A DNA stretch of 33,742 nt from Streptomyces carpinensis (GTDB lineage: Bacteria > Actinomycetota > Actinomycetes > Streptomycetales > Streptomycetaceae), in assembly GCF_002154505.1 (NCBI RefSeq), contig NZ_MUBM01000137.1, positions 1 through 33,742 of the forward strand. Reading direction: 5' to 3'. Shown in pieces: positions 24,029 to 32,440 of the stretch (position 1 is the stretch's first letter; each line of letters starts with the position of its first letter). The notes under the pieces are model-generated. The model did not search any database. It had not been told where the DNA came from and saw only the letters and a list, made by a program, of their open reading frames with translations. Position numbers and translations under genes: made by a program.

Positions 24029-24423
24029 TGGAGATGGCGGGAATCGAACCCGCGTCCAACGGTGCGGAACCAGGGCTTCTCCGTGTGCAGTCCGCTTCGC
24101 TTTTCTCGGCCCCGGAGATCACGCGGACAAGTCTCCGACGGGCTCAGTCACTGTTTGGTTTCCCTCTTCACCCCGTGACCGGGATCAAGGTTTAGTCCCC
24201 TAGTCGATGCCAGGATCCGGGTCGGGAACAGCCCCGGGCTGACACTCCCTTAGTAGGAGGCTCGCTCGCGCTGCCTATCAGGCAGCGAGGGCGAAGGCCT
24301 GCTGGGAGGAATCGCGCTTGGTGTTGGCGATTATTTTTTTCGGCCTGTGGTTTACGAGATCATGGCCGCTTCCTCGACACGCTTCCCCTGCTTCGACAGC
24401 CGCTGTCGAAACCGATCATCCCC
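24029..24423 (-). ncRNA. ssrA: Transfer-messenger RNA (tmRNA, 10Sa RNA)
   Basis: The RNA can be read end to end. Its 5' GGGGATG (24423-24417) pairs with 3' CATCTCC (24036-24030), followed by the discriminator A at 24029; a G3-U wobble is present, the alanine identity element. The T-arm reads GGGTTCGATTCCC (24052-24040). The tag frame starts at the GCC resume codon (24328-24326) and encodes ANTKRDSSQQAFALAA followed by TGA (24280-24278). The encoded length is 395 bases; CCA is not encoded and must be added. tmRNA rescues ribosomes stalled on broken mRNA and tags their products for proteolysis, with SmpB, whose gene lies just upstream on the same strand. Mature ends are inferred from pairing. 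Confidence 0.97.
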
Positions 24424-24439
24424 ATGTTGATTTTTCAAA

Positions 24440-24493
24440 CCTCCGAAGAGGCGGTCCCCTCCGCAGAGGGGGCAGGCACCATCTTTGTGGTGC
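24440..24493 (-). other. Cluster of three short stem-loops between smpB and ssrA
   Basis: Read leftward: GCACCA/TGGTGC (24476-24481 with 24488-24493), CCCCTC/GAGGGG (24456-24461 with 24466-24471), and CCTC-TTCG-GAGG with a UUCG tetraloop (24440-24451), followed by TTTGAAAAAT ending 17 bases before the tmRNA 5' end. They may end smpB transcription, direct tmRNA 5' processing, or flank the ssrA promoter. AAAAAT about 7-12 bases before the tmRNA start could be a weak -10. Confidence 0.45.
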
Positions 24494-24633
24494 AGGCGCC
24501 ATCGTACGTGACCAACACGGGTCCGTGCCAGCTTATTCCCGGCGCTCTCCCGGTCGGCCCCACCGGCGTTCACCCAGCCGTGGTACCACCTACAACACCG
24601 TAGGGCGCCGGGGCATTCCAGGCGGCACGGACC

Positions 24634-25113
24634 CTACGCCCGCTGCTTGCGCCGCACCGCCGACATCGCCCGCTCCGCCTCGCGCCGGTCCTGCTTCTCG
24701 CGGAGGGTCTGGCGCTTGTCGTACTCCTTCTTGCCCTTCGCCAGAGCGATCTCGACCTTGGCACGGCCGTCCTTGAAGTACAGGGCGAGGGGCACGATCG
24801 TGTGACCCGTCTCCTGGGACTTCGACTCCAGCTTCTCGATCTCCACCCGGTGCAGCAGCAGCTTCCGCTTGCGGCGGGCGCTGTGGTTGGTCCACGTGCC
24901 CTGGCTGTACTCGGGCACGTGCACGTTGTACAGCCACGCTTCGTGACCGTCCAGTTGCACGAAGCCGTCGACCAGCGAGGCCCTCCCCTGGCGCAGCGAC
25001 TTCACCTCGGTGCCGGTGAGGACCATGCCGGCCTCATAGGTGTCGAGGATGTGGTAGTCGTGCCGCGCCTTCTTGTTCTGCGCGATCAGCTTGCGCCCTT
25101 TTTCCTTAGCCAT
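24634..25113 (-). CDS. smpB: SsrA-binding protein SmpB
   Basis: A 159-residue small basic protein that binds the tRNA-like part of tmRNA and brings it to stalled ribosomes. Family hallmarks are [11 protein letters not shown] at the N terminus, [35 protein letters not shown], and the basic C-terminal tail ([21 protein letters not shown]...) that enters the mRNA channel. Start is ATG at 25113 where homology begins; an in-frame ATG four codons upstream (25125) has a better AAGG 7 bases ahead, so the protein may be 163 residues. It stops with TAG at 24634. The ctp protease gene lies upstream and ssrA 210 bases downstream, all on the same strand. Confidence 0.97.
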   Translation of the reverse strand: MAKEKGRKLIAQNKKARHDYHILDTYEAGMVLTGTEVKSLRQGRASLVDGFVQLDGHEAWLYNVHVPEYSQGTWTNHSARRKRKLLLHRVEIEKLESKSQETGHTIVPLALYFKDGRAKVEIALAKGKKEYDKRQTLREKQDRREAERAMSAVRRKQRA

Positions 25114-25194
25114 AGTGCAGACCATTTTCGCACCTTGGCGGGGCTGCGGGGAATGATTACCGGGCCCATGTGTACACGGTGACCGCCCGCAGGG

Positions 25195-26382
25195 TCACGA
25201 GGGGTCGTCGCCGAGGCCCGTCAGGACCGTGCGCGCCCGGCCCAGCGCGTCGCTGCCCGCGTCCAGGTCCGGTGTGATGCCGTGGCCGTCCACGCTGCGC
25301 CCCGAGGGGGTGCGGTAGTGCCCGACCGTCAGTTCGGCCACGGAGCCGTCGGGCAGCCGGCTCGGCATCTGCACCGAGCCCTTGCCGAAGGTGCGGGAGC
25401 CCACCACGACCGCGCGGCCGCGGTCCTGCAGGGCGCCGGTGAGCAGCTCGGCCGCGCTCATCGTGCCGCCGTCGACGAGCGCGACCAGGGGTCTCGCGGT
25501 GTCGCCCCCCCGGTCGGCGTGCAGGGCGCGCTGCTTGCCGTCGACGTCGTAGGTGGCGACCAGGCCGCCGTCGAGGAAGGCGGAGGCTGTGGTGACTGCC
25601 TCGGCGACCAGGCCGCCCGAGTTGCCCCGCAGGTCCAGGATGATCCCGGTGCCCGAGGGGGACCGGCGGACCGCCGCGCGGACCTTGTCGCCCACGCCCT
25701 TCGCGAACGCAGTGATCTTGATGACGGTCACCCCGCCGGTGAGGCGCCGCTCCGTGACCGGGTCGGTCGAGAGACGGGCCCGGCGCACGGTCTGCGTCCA
25801 CGCGCGCGTGCCGCGCTGCAGGCCCAGGCTGACGGCCGTGCCGGCGGGCGCGTCGTCGGCGTCGCCGCGCAGCATCGAGACGACCTCCGTGACGGGCAGC
25901 CCGTCCACCTTCCGGCCGTCCACGCTGCGCAGCAGGTCACCCCGGCGGATTCCGGCGTCGGCCGCGGGCGAACCGGTCCGCACCCCGGTGACGTCGATAC
26001 GGCCGTCCCGCTCGCGCCGCGCCCACAGGCCGACACCGGTGTACTGGCCGTCCAGGGCCTCCTGGAACTCCTCGTAGTCGCCCTGGGAGTAGACGGCGCC
26101 CCAGCGGTCGCCGCTGCGGCTGACGGCCCGTTCGGCGGCCTCCATGGGGGACTTGCCGTCGGCCATGGCCTCCGCGGCCGCCTTCGCCACCTGCTCGTGG
26201 CCGGCGGGCGCGAGGCCGGTCGAACCGGCCGCCCGCGCGGGGGGCTTGCGCCCCGATCCGCCGGGCGCGCCGGGCAGCGAGCCGGTCGCCGCGCCGGCCA
26301 CGAGCACACCCGCGAAGACCAATGTCAGGGTGGCCCCGGCGCGGCTGCGGCGGGGCTGACAGAACGGGTCACGACCTGACAT
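25195..26382 (-). CDS. S41 C-terminal processing protease with PDZ domain
   Basis: A 395-residue carboxy-terminal processing peptidase. A basic N terminus and hydrophobic stretch (about residues 17-36) form a signal anchor, so the enzyme acts outside the membrane. A Pro/Gly linker and helical segment lead to a PDZ domain (about 112-185; YTGVGLWARR, AGIRRGDLLRSVDG). The S41 domain (about 205-380) has the nucleophile Ser in DGGTMSAAE and the general-base Lys in SRTFGKGSVQ. It probably trims C termini of exported or cell-wall proteins. Start is ATG at 26382 with no Shine-Dalgarno, but TAGACT 8-13 bases upstream suggests a leaderless transcript. It sits between ftsX and smpB, as in many actinomycetes and firmicutes. 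Confidence 0.94.
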   Translation of the reverse strand: MSGRDPFCQPRRSRAGATLTLVFAGVLVAGAATGSLPGAPGGSGRKPPARAAGSTGLAPAGHEQVAKAAAEAMADGKSPMEAAERAVSRSGDRWGAVYSQGDYEEFQEALDGQYTGVGLWARRERDGRIDVTGVRTGSPAADAGIRRGDLLRSVDGRKVDGLPVTEVVSMLRGDADDAPAGTAVSLGLQRGTRAWTQTVRRARLSTDPVTERRLTGGVTVIKITAFAKGVGDKVRAAVRRSPSGTGIILDLRGNSGGLVAEAVTTASAFLDGGLVATYDVDGKQRALHADRGGDTARPLVALVDGGTMSAAELLTGALQDRGRAVVVGSRTFGKGSVQMPSRLPDGSVAELTVGHYRTPSGRSVDGHGITPDLDAGSDALGRARTVLTGLGDDPS

Positions 26383-26389
26383 GGCGGTG

Positions 26390-26395
26390 AGTCTA
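26390..26395 (-). promoter_or_regulatory. Possible -10 box giving a leaderless ctp transcript
   Basis: On the minus strand TAGACT ends seven bases before the ctp ATG (26382), the distance expected between a -10 box and a start site. There is no ribosome-binding site between them (CACCGCC). No good -35 is seen. Confidence 0.35.
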
Positions 26396-26406
26396 GGACA
26401 ACGGCT

Positions 26407-26440
26407 CAGGGCCGTACGTCCGGTTGGACGTACGGCCCTG
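26407..26440 (-). terminator. Strong stem-loop directly upstream of ctp
   Basis: CAGGGCCGTACGTCC (26407-26421) pairs perfectly with GGACGTACGGCCCTG (26426-26440), a 15-bp stem with a 4-base GGTT loop. It lies between ftsX and ctp, only 24 bases ahead of the ctp start, and should stop transcripts from ftsEX, so ctp would need its own promoter. Confidence 0.75.
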
Positions 26441-26455
26441 GCGGAGGGGCGGAGG

Positions 26456-26600
26456 CGTGTGTCACACCATCAGCCGTGCGTCAGGCGCGTGTGTCCCGCC
26501 ACCAGACGTGCGTCGTGCCGCTGCGCGCGCGGCGGGCCGTCAGGCGCGCGTCAGCCCTTCAGGCGTGTGTCGGACCTCAGGTCTGCGTCAGACCTTCAGG
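26456..26600. repeat. Degenerate CGTCAGGCGTGTGTC-like repeats at the ftsX 3' end
   Basis: Imperfect copies of CGTCAGGCGCGTGTGTC occur at about 26479, 26539 and 26559, with related CAGG units up to 26600. The array includes AGGTCTG-CGT-CAGACCT (26579-26595), a perfect 7-bp hairpin that spans the ftsX stop codon and could be a terminator. The repeats fill most of the ftsX-ctp gap. Confidence 0.6.
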
Positions 26601-27505
26601 TACTTACGCAGGGCGAAGAACGCGGCGAGCGCGGGCATCAGCACGCTCGCGGCGAGGATCAGCGGGAGCTTCGTGAGCACGGCGTCCCAGCCGACGAAGT
26701 TGATCAGGGTCAGCTTCGAGGCCAGGGCCATGCCGTGGTCGACCGTGAAGTAGCGCCCCACGACGAGGAACACACAGGCCAGACCGCCACCGATGAGACC
26801 GGCGACGGCGGCCTCCATGATGAACGGGGCCTGGATGTAGAAGCCGGAGGCGCCGACCAGCCGCATGATCCCGGTCTCGCGGCGCCGGCTGAAGGCCGAG
26901 ACGCGCACGGTGTTGACGATGAGCAGCAGCGCGACGATCAGCATGAGCACCATCACGCCGAGGGCCGCCCGGTTCATCAGGTTCAGCAGCCCGAACAGGT
27001 TGTCCAGGATGCCCTTCTGGTCCTGGACCGACTGGACACCGTCGCGCCCGTTGAAGGCGCTGGCGATGACCTTGTACTGCTCGGGGTTCTTCAGCTTGAT
27101 CCGGTAAGACTCCTGCATCTGGTCCGGCGTGAGGGAGCTGGCCAGCGGGGAGTCGCCGAACTGCTCCTTGTAGTGCTTGTACGCCTCGTCCTGGGACTCG
27201 TAGGTGACCTTCTCGACCACCGACATCTTGTTCAGGTCGGCGAGGATCGCCTTCTTCTGGTCCTCGGTGACGGCGCCCTTGGCGCAGTTGGGGTCGTTCT
27301 CGGCGTCGCTCTTGTTGCAGAGGAAGATCGAGACGTTGACCTTGTCGTACCAGTAGCCCTTCATCTTCGTGACCTGGTCGCTCATCAGGAGCGACCCGCC
27401 GAACAGGGCGAGCGACAGGGCGACGGAGACGATGACCGCGAAGGTCATCGTCAGGTTGCGGCGGAGACCGACACCGATCTCCGACAGGACGAACTGGGCG
27501 CGCAT
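26588..27505 (-). CDS. ftsX: Cell-division ABC transporter permease-like protein FtsX
   Basis: A 305-residue membrane protein with four spans: one near residues 18-42, then three from about 175 to 300. The large extracellular loop between spans 1 and 2 (about 45-170) contains a Cys pair (FLCNK and DPNC) that may form a disulfide. FtsX works with the ATPase FtsE to activate peptidoglycan hydrolases through that loop, coupling ATP hydrolysis to cell-wall cutting; in Streptomyces this bears on hyphal growth and sporulation septa. No ATPase motif, as expected. Start is ATG at 27505, 33 bases after the ftsE stop; a GGAAAGG is about 13 bases upstream. An operon with ftsE is almost certain. Confidence 0.97.
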   Translation of the reverse strand: MRAQFVLSEIGVGLRRNLTMTFAVIVSVALSLALFGGSLLMSDQVTKMKGYWYDKVNVSIFLCNKSDAENDPNCAKGAVTEDQKKAILADLNKMSVVEKVTYESQDEAYKHYKEQFGDSPLASSLTPDQMQESYRIKLKNPEQYKVIASAFNGRDGVQSVQDQKGILDNLFGLLNLMNRAALGVMVLMLIVALLLIVNTVRVSAFSRRRETGIMRLVGASGFYIQAPFIMEAAVAGLIGGGLACVFLVVGRYFTVDHGMALASKLTLINFVGWDAVLTKLPLILAASVLMPALAAFFALRKYLKV

Positions 27506-27538
27506 GGCGTCTGGTCAAGCCTTTCCGACGTGGACTCT

Positions 27539-28228
27539 TCAGTGCTGGTAGCCGTAGACGCCGCGCGCCTGGTCGCGGACGAGGCGGCCCTTCTCCAGCT
27601 CGATGACGCGCTTGCGCATCTGGTCCACGATGTTCTGATCGTGGGTCGCCATCACCACGGTCGTGCCCGTCCGGTTGATGCGGTCGAGCAGCTTCATGAT
27701 GCCGACGGAGGTCTGCGGGTCGAGGTTGCCGGTGGGCTCGTCGCAGATGAGCAGCTTGGGCCGGTTGACGAAGGCCCGCGCGATGGCCACGCGCTGCTGC
27801 TCACCACCGGACAGCTCGCCCGGCCTGCGGTCCTCCTTGCCGCCGAGCCCGACGAGGTCGAGCACTTGCGGCACCGACTTGCGGATCTCGCCGCGTGACT
27901 TGCCGATCACCTCCTGTGCGAAGGCGACGTTCTCGGCGACCGTCTTGTTGGGCAGGAGGCGGAAGTCCTGGAACACCGTCCCCAACTGGCGGCGGATCTG
28001 CGGCACCTTCCAGTTGGAGACGCGCGCGAGGTCCTTGCCGAGGACGTGCACCTGGCCGTGGCTGCACCGCTCCTCGCGGAGGATCAGCCGCAGGAAGGTG
28101 GACTTTCCGGAGCCGGAGGATCCCACGAGGAACACGAACTCACCCTTCTCGACCTCCAGGGAGACATCCCTGAGGGCGGGGCGGGTCTGCTTGGGGTAGA
28201 CCTTGGAGACGTTGTCGAATCGGATCAC
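27539..28228 (-). CDS. ftsE: Cell-division ATP-binding protein FtsE
   Basis: A 229-residue ABC ATPase. Walker A is GSSGSGKST (residues 36-44), the signature is LSGGEQQR, Walker B is LLICDEPTG, and the switch His lies in MATHDQ. Length and sequence are those of FtsE rather than a general transporter ATPase. It partners FtsX at the membrane to drive regulated wall hydrolysis. Start is GTG at 28228 (GTGATCCGATTCG), the point where FtsE homology begins; the open frame runs much further up, but those residues are not conserved. The ribosome-binding site is weak. It is divergent from the small zinc-ribbon membrane gene at 28468. Confidence 0.97.
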   Translation of the reverse strand: MIRFDNVSKVYPKQTRPALRDVSLEVEKGEFVFLVGSSGSGKSTFLRLILREERCSHGQVHVLGKDLARVSNWKVPQIRRQLGTVFQDFRLLPNKTVAENVAFAQEVIGKSRGEIRKSVPQVLDLVGLGGKEDRRPGELSGGEQQRVAIARAFVNRPKLLICDEPTGNLDPQTSVGIMKLLDRINRTGTTVVMATHDQNIVDQMRKRVIELEKGRLVRDQARGVYGYQH

Positions 28229-28467
28229 GGATGCACCACGGGTCGCCGGGGGTAGATGAGCGTGACCATACGCGAGTCGGGTGTGCGAGCGCAGTCGCCG
28301 GTCTGAGTTGCGGGATAGTTGTACGTTTTGTCTGCGCTCCGGCCGTGCTACGCCGGGACCTGAGGGGACCCCGCGCTGAAATCCGGGGAACCTGGCATTG
28401 TGGAGGGGGGAACGTTCGCGTGCGCGCGTGCGTTGTAAGAGGTAACCGGTGCAAGGAGGGCGAGCGC

Positions 28468-28659
28468 ATGACGTACGACCGGCTGGTGTGCGCGAACTGC
28501 GCGGCGCCCGTGAGCGAGGGCCGGTGCCCCGTGTGCCGTGCGAACCGCGAGCGGCTGCAGCAGGAGAACTTCTTCGCGGGACTGAACCCGATGGCGCTGA
28601 TCGCGCTGCTGGCGGTACTGATCGCCGGGGTGGCGCTGCTGGCGCACCAGACGGCTTAG
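28468..28659 (+). CDS. Small zinc-ribbon single-span membrane protein
   Basis: A 63-residue protein. Two CxxC knuckles (CANC near residue 8 and CPVC near 20) form a small zinc ribbon, followed by a charged linker [13 protein letters not shown] and one membrane span (about 42-60). Start is ATG at 28468 with a strong AAGGAGGG 8 bases upstream, which makes expression very likely despite the small size. The ribbon should face the cytoplasm. It is the only plus-strand gene in the ftsE-prfB interval, divergent from ftsE and convergent with the LAETG protein gene. I know of no function; similar small proteins are conserved at this locus in Streptomyces, from memory. Confidence 0.88.
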   Translation: MTYDRLVCANCAAPVSEGRCPVCRANRERLQQENFFAGLNPMALIALLAVLIAGVALLAHQTA

Positions 28660-28689
28660 CCGTCCGCGAGGCGCGGCAGACCACGCGAG

Positions 28690-28719
28690 AGGGCCCGGAG
28701 CCTTGAGGCTCCGGGCCCT
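28690..28719. terminator. Bidirectional terminator after the zinc-ribbon gene
   Basis: AGGGCCCGGAGCC (28690-28702) pairs perfectly with GGCTCCGGGCCCT (28707-28719), 13 bp with a TTGA loop. It separates the plus-strand zinc-ribbon gene from the convergent LAETG protein gene. Confidence 0.85.
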
Positions 28720-28763
28720 TCGCCGTCCTACCGCGGATACGTCCCGTAGGGGTGCGGCTACGC

Positions 28764-29570
28764 TCAGGCGGCGGTGCCGCCGCGGCCTGCCATCACACGC
28801 GGCAGAACACGGAAGCCGATGCCGCCGGCGATCATCGTCGCGGCGCCGACCAGCAGGAACGTGGTCTGCCCGGCACCAGTCTCGGCCAGCTGCTTGCCGT
28901 CACCCTGCGGCGCGGTGTTGACCGGGGTGGTGGCCCCGGTGTCGGTGAGCGCCGAGGAGCCCTGCTCCTGGGGGGCACTGTGGTTGCCGTCGGCGGCGGT
29001 CCCGCCGGTGGAACCGGAACCGCCGGTGTTCCCGGAGCCGCCGTTGCCAGAACCGCCGGAGCCGTTGTGGCTGCCGCTGCCACCGTTGCCGTTCCCGGTG
29101 CCACCGTTACCACCCGGGTCACTCGGGTTGCCCGGGGTGCTGCCACCCTCACCCGGGTTGCCCGGGGTGCTACCGCCATCGCCCGGGTCACCCGGGGTGC
29201 TACCGCCATCGCCCGGGTCACCCGGGGTGCTGCCACCATCACCAGGGTCACCCGGGGTGCTGCCACCATCACCGGGGTCACCCGGGGTACTGCCACCATC
29301 ACCCGGGTCACCCGGGGTACTGCCACCATCACCCGGGCCACCCGGGGTGCTGCCACCGTCGTCCGGAGGGCAGTCCGGATTGGTGGCGATGTCGCAGGTG
29401 GGGTCCTCGCCGTCGAGGTTGACCTTCGCGGAGACGGTGCCGTTGCCGGTGTCGACGCCGATGTCGATGACCCCTGCGGACGCCGCACCCGCGGCGGTCA
29501 GCGAGGCGCCCGCGGCCATCACGGCGCCGGCGGCTATGCGCGCGACCCGGATCCGCGTCTTCTTCGTCAT
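28764..29570 (-). CDS. Secreted sortase-substrate protein (LAETG) with [10 protein letters not shown] repeats
   Basis: A 268-residue surface protein. A signal peptide (residues 1-32, twin Arg and basic start, cleavage after ASA) is followed by a short folded-looking segment with two Cys (59 and 67). Then come about eight copies of a ten-residue [10 protein letters not shown] repeat (about 70-150), a Gly/Asn/Ser-rich region, and a C-terminal sorting signal: LAETG at 228-232, a hydrophobic span and a basic tail. LAxTG is the motif recognised by class E sortases of Streptomyces, so the protein is probably linked to peptidoglycan. Start is ATG at 29570 with GGGGG 10 bases upstream. Function is unknown; a flexible wall-spanning stalk is likely. 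Confidence 0.88.
   Translation of the reverse strand: MTKKTRIRVARIAAGAVMAAGASLTAAGAASAGVIDIGVDTGNGTVSAKVNLDGEDPTCDIATNPDCPPDDGGSTPGGPGDGGSTPGDPGDGGSTPGDPGDGGSTPGDPGDGGSTPGDPGDGGSTPGDPGDGGSTPGNPGEGGSTPGNPSDPGGNGGTGNGNGGSGSHNGSGGSGNGGSGNTGGSGSTGGTAADGNHSAPQEQGSSALTDTGATTPVNTAPQGDGKQLAETGAGQTTFLLVGAATMIAGGIGFRVLPRVMAGRGGTAA
29131..29370. repeat. Minisatellite of eight 30-bp units inside the LAETG gene
   Basis: Units start at 29131, 29161, 29191, 29221, 29251, 29281, 29311 and 29341, exactly 30 bp each, all beginning CCCGGGGT. Adjacent units differ by 1-4 bases, and two (29161 and 29191) are identical. Each unit is ten codons, so gain or loss of units keeps frame. The last unit is partly diverged. 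Confidence 0.95.
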
Positions 29571-29812
29571 GTGGTTGCTACCCCCAGTAGCCGATAGTCG
29601 ATGAGGCCGCGCTCGGGGCCGTGATCGACGGAGGTAGCTGAACGTTGAGCCCCCCGGTTCACATGCGCCCCGCAGATACGCATGCCGCGCACAACACTTC
29701 CCAGTCTTCAGAGCAACGTCAAGGTCATTGCGAGCGCGATGTCCGGGTAAGCGCGCTTTGCCGGAGGAAGAACGATGTGAGCGTGATGCAAAACACGGAC
29801 ACCGGGGAACGA

Positions 29813-29851
29813 AAAAGGCAACTGCCGCCCAGAGGGCGGCAGTTGCCTTTT
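29813..29851. terminator. Intrinsic terminator of prfB
   Basis: AAAAGGCAACTGCCGCCC (29813-29830) pairs perfectly with GGGCGGCAGTTGCCTTTT (29834-29851), an 18-bp stem with a 3-base loop, starting eight bases after the prfB stop. It has a T-tract in both directions. Confidence 0.93.
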
Positions 29852-29858
29852 CGACAGA

Positions 29859-30974
29859 TTACTTCGCAGCCTGCTCCTGCTGCTTGCGCCAGCGAATTCC
29901 GGCCTCCAGGAACCCGTCGATCTCACCGTTGAACACGGCCTCCGGGTTACCGACTTCGAACTCGGTGCGCAGGTCCTTGACCATCTGGTACGGGTGCAGG
30001 ACGTACGAACGCATCTGGTTGCCCCAGGAGTTGCCGCCGTCACCCTTGAGGGCGTCCATCTTGGCCTGCTCCTCCTGACGGCGCCGCTCCAGCAGCTTGG
30101 CCTGGAGGACGTTCATCGCCGTGGCCTTGTTCTGGATCTGGGAGCGCTCGTTCTGGCAGGAGACGACGATGCCGGTGGGCAGGTGGGTGATGCGGACCGC
30201 GGAGTCGGTCGTGTTCACGCCCTGGCCGCCGGGGCCCGAGGACCGGTAGACGTCGATGCGCAGCTCGGACTCGTCGATCTCGACGTGGTCGGACTGCTCG
30301 ACGACGGGGAGGATCTCCACACCGGCGAAGGAGGTCTGGCGCCGCCCCTGGTTGTCGAAGGGGGAGATGCGGACCAGCCGGTGGGTGCCCTGCTCGACGG
30401 AGAGGGTGCCGTAGGCGTAGGGCACCTGCACGGCGAAGGTGGTCGACTTGATGCCGGCCTCCTCCGCGTACGACGTCTCGTAGACCTCGGTCTTGTAGCC
30501 GTGCTGCTCGGCCCAGCGCAGGTACATGCGCTGCAGCCGCTCGGCGAAGTCGGCGGCGTCCACGCCACCGGCCTCGGCGCGGATGTTGACCAGGGCCTCG
30601 CGCGCGTCGTACTCGCCGGAGAGGAGGGTGCGGACCTCCATCTCGTCGAGCGCCTTCCTGACCTCGGTGAGCTCGGCCTCGGCCTCGACGCGGGTGTCCG
30701 GGTCGTCCTCGGCCTCGGCGAGCTCGAAGAGCACGGCGAGATCGTCGATCCGTCCGCGCAGCGCCTCCGCCTTCCTGACCTCGGCCTGGAGGTGGGAGAG
30801 CTTGCTGGTGATCTTCTGCGCCTCGTCCGGGTTGTCCCACAGGGACGGCGCGGCCGCCTGCTCCTCGAGCACGGCGATGTCTGCCCTCATCTTGTCGAGG
30901 TCCAAAACGGCCTCGATCGACTCCATGGTCGAGGAGAGGGACTTGAGCTCTTCGGATACATCGACGACTGCCAC
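29859..30974 (-). CDS. prfB: Peptide chain release factor 2
   Basis: A 371-residue class-I release factor that reads UGA and UAA. The codon-recognition tripeptide SPF is present in RISPFDNQG, and the catalytic GGQ in [16 protein letters not shown]. The N-terminal coiled helical domain covers about residues 10-110. The coding frame is continuous: the programmed +1 frameshift with an internal UGA found in E. coli prfB is absent, so that autoregulation does not operate here. Start is GTG at 30974 where family homology begins; the Shine-Dalgarno is poor. It follows pkaB by 51 bases on the same strand, possibly cotranscribed, and has a strong terminator directly after it. Confidence 0.97.
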   Translation of the reverse strand: MAVVDVSEELKSLSSTMESIEAVLDLDKMRADIAVLEEQAAAPSLWDNPDEAQKITSKLSHLQAEVRKAEALRGRIDDLAVLFELAEAEDDPDTRVEAEAELTEVRKALDEMEVRTLLSGEYDAREALVNIRAEAGGVDAADFAERLQRMYLRWAEQHGYKTEVYETSYAEEAGIKSTTFAVQVPYAYGTLSVEQGTHRLVRISPFDNQGRRQTSFAGVEILPVVEQSDHVEIDESELRIDVYRSSGPGGQGVNTTDSAVRITHLPTGIVVSCQNERSQIQNKATAMNVLQAKLLERRRQEEQAKMDALKGDGGNSWGNQMRSYVLHPYQMVKDLRTEFEVGNPEAVFNGEIDGFLEAGIRWRKQQEQAAK

Positions 30975-31025
30975 GCATCCAGCGTAACGGCTCCGCCAAG
31001 CGTGGAACGCCGGGCGGCGGCGGGG

Positions 31026-32273
31026 TCACGGCGTGGAGGGGGCCGATTGCCGCGTGTCCTGGGGCTGGGTCGCCGGGGCGTCGCCGGCCGTGGCCCACCA
31101 GGCACCGGCGCCGACGGCCGCGACGAGTACCAGGCCGGCCACGCTCAGTGTGATCCGCCGCCGGCGGGCGGCGGTGCGGTTGCGGGCGGAGCCCGGGCGG
31201 GGCGCGCCCGGCGTGCGGGGGGCGCGTGCCGTGCCGTGGGCGCCGCCTGCCAGCTCGTCCGGCGCGGGGACCCGCATCGAGGTGTGCGTGTCCCGGTTGG
31301 AATCCGGTTTCGCTCCGGGCACCAGGGGCACCGCTCCCCGGCGGCGCGCACTGTCCCCGCCGGGCTCCGGGGCCCGCGCGGACGGCTCCTCCTGCGGCTC
31401 CTGGTGGGCCGGGTCCGCGTCCGGTTCGTCCACGTCCAGGGGCGGCATTCCGGCGAGCATCGGCAGCAGCTCCCTCAGGCGCGCCGCCAGCTCGGAGGCG
31501 CGCAGCCGGGACGCCGGCGCCTTCGCCAGGCACTGCACGATCAGCTGCCACAGCTCGTCGGGGATGCCGGGCAGTGGCACCACCGTCTCCGTGACGTGGC
31601 GGCGCAGCACCGCACCCGGATGCCCGCCGCCGAAGGGAGTGAACCCGGCCAGCAGCTCGTACAGCACGGTGGCCAGCGCATAGATGTCCACCGCCGCCCG
31701 CGGCGGCAGGCCCTCCACGATCTCCGGGGCCAGGTAGTCCGGCGTGCCGATGATCTTCGTCGCGCGTGTCCGCTTCGGCGAGTCGATGAGTTTGGCCACA
31801 CCGAAGTCCGTCAGCAGCGCCGGGTGCGCTCCTCCCGGACCGAGCGGGCCCTGCATGTCCAGCAGCACGTTCTCCGGCTTGACGTCCCGGTGCACGACCC
31901 CGGCCGCGTGCGCCGCGGCCAGCCCGTCCGCCACGTCGGCCACGATCGCCACCGCCGCCTCCGGCGACAGCCGCCGCTCCCGCTCCAGGCGGGTGCGCAG
32001 GTCCGTGCCGCGGACGAGGTCCATGACCAGGGCGAGGTCGTTTCCGTCGACCACCAGGTCCCGTACGGAGACGACGTTCGGGTGCTCGAGACCCAGCAGC
32101 GCTGTGCGCTCCTGCACGAACCGGCCCACGAGTTCCTGGTCGGACGCCAGGTCCTCGCGCAGCAGCTTGATGGCGACGGGCCCGTCCGGCCCCTCGCCGA
32201 GCCACACCGTGCCGGCGCTGCCACGCCCAAGGATCTGGTTCGCGGTGTACCGGCTGCCGATCTTCCGTGCCAA
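31026..32273 (-). CDS. pkaB: Transmembrane Ser/Thr protein kinase PkaB-like
   Basis: A 415-residue eukaryotic-type kinase. The N-terminal kinase domain (about 9-265) has the Gly-loop GRGSAG (16-21), ATP-binding Lys36 in VAIK, catalytic HRDVKPEN (Asp130), DFG, and GTPDYLAPE in the activation segment. A Pro/Asp/Ala-rich linker (about 275-370) and a basic stretch lead to one membrane span (about 377-400) and a short extracellular tail, with no sensor domain such as PASTA. Size and position next to the second kinase match S. coelicolor PkaB, from memory. Start is TTG at 32273 with AGGAG 5 bases upstream. It is downstream of the pkaA-like gene on the same strand, separated by 252 bases. Confidence 0.93.
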   Translation of the reverse strand: MARKIGSRYTANQILGRGSAGTVWLGEGPDGPVAIKLLREDLASDQELVGRFVQERTALLGLEHPNVVSVRDLVVDGNDLALVMDLVRGTDLRTRLERERRLSPEAAVAIVADVADGLAAAHAAGVVHRDVKPENVLLDMQGPLGPGGAHPALLTDFGVAKLIDSPKRTRATKIIGTPDYLAPEIVEGLPPRAAVDIYALATVLYELLAGFTPFGGGHPGAVLRRHVTETVVPLPGIPDELWQLIVQCLAKAPASRLRASELAARLRELLPMLAGMPPLDVDEPDADPAHQEPQEEPSARAPEPGGDSARRRGAVPLVPGAKPDSNRDTHTSMRVPAPDELAGGAHGTARAPRTPGAPRPGSARNRTAARRRRITLSVAGLVLVAAVGAGAWWATAGDAPATQPQDTRQSAPSTP

Positions 32274-32440
32274 GACTGCTCCTACAGACGCGTGTTGTCG
32301 CTAAAACTACGCGTCCGCGGAGCCAACCTTCACCGCGGAGGCGGAAATCACCCGCCAGGTGTCGACAAATCTCCAAGCTCGCGCCGACCGACCGGCCGAC
32401 GGCCCGCTGCCACGAAGGGCCGCCTGCCTGACGCTCGGTG

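Noticed and set aside
24352..24573. Short minus-strand open frame overlapping the 5' part of ssrA
   Set aside because: The region is tmRNA and its promoter flank; the frame has no homology or ribosome-binding site.
29131..29370. Regular 30-bp repeats considered as a CRISPR array
   Set aside because: There are no unique spacers. The repeat is continuous, in frame and encodes a secreted-protein stalk.
30900..30974. Programmed +1 frameshift in prfB
   Set aside because: The frame is continuous from the GTG through the coding start, with no internal TGA or slippery CTTTGA.
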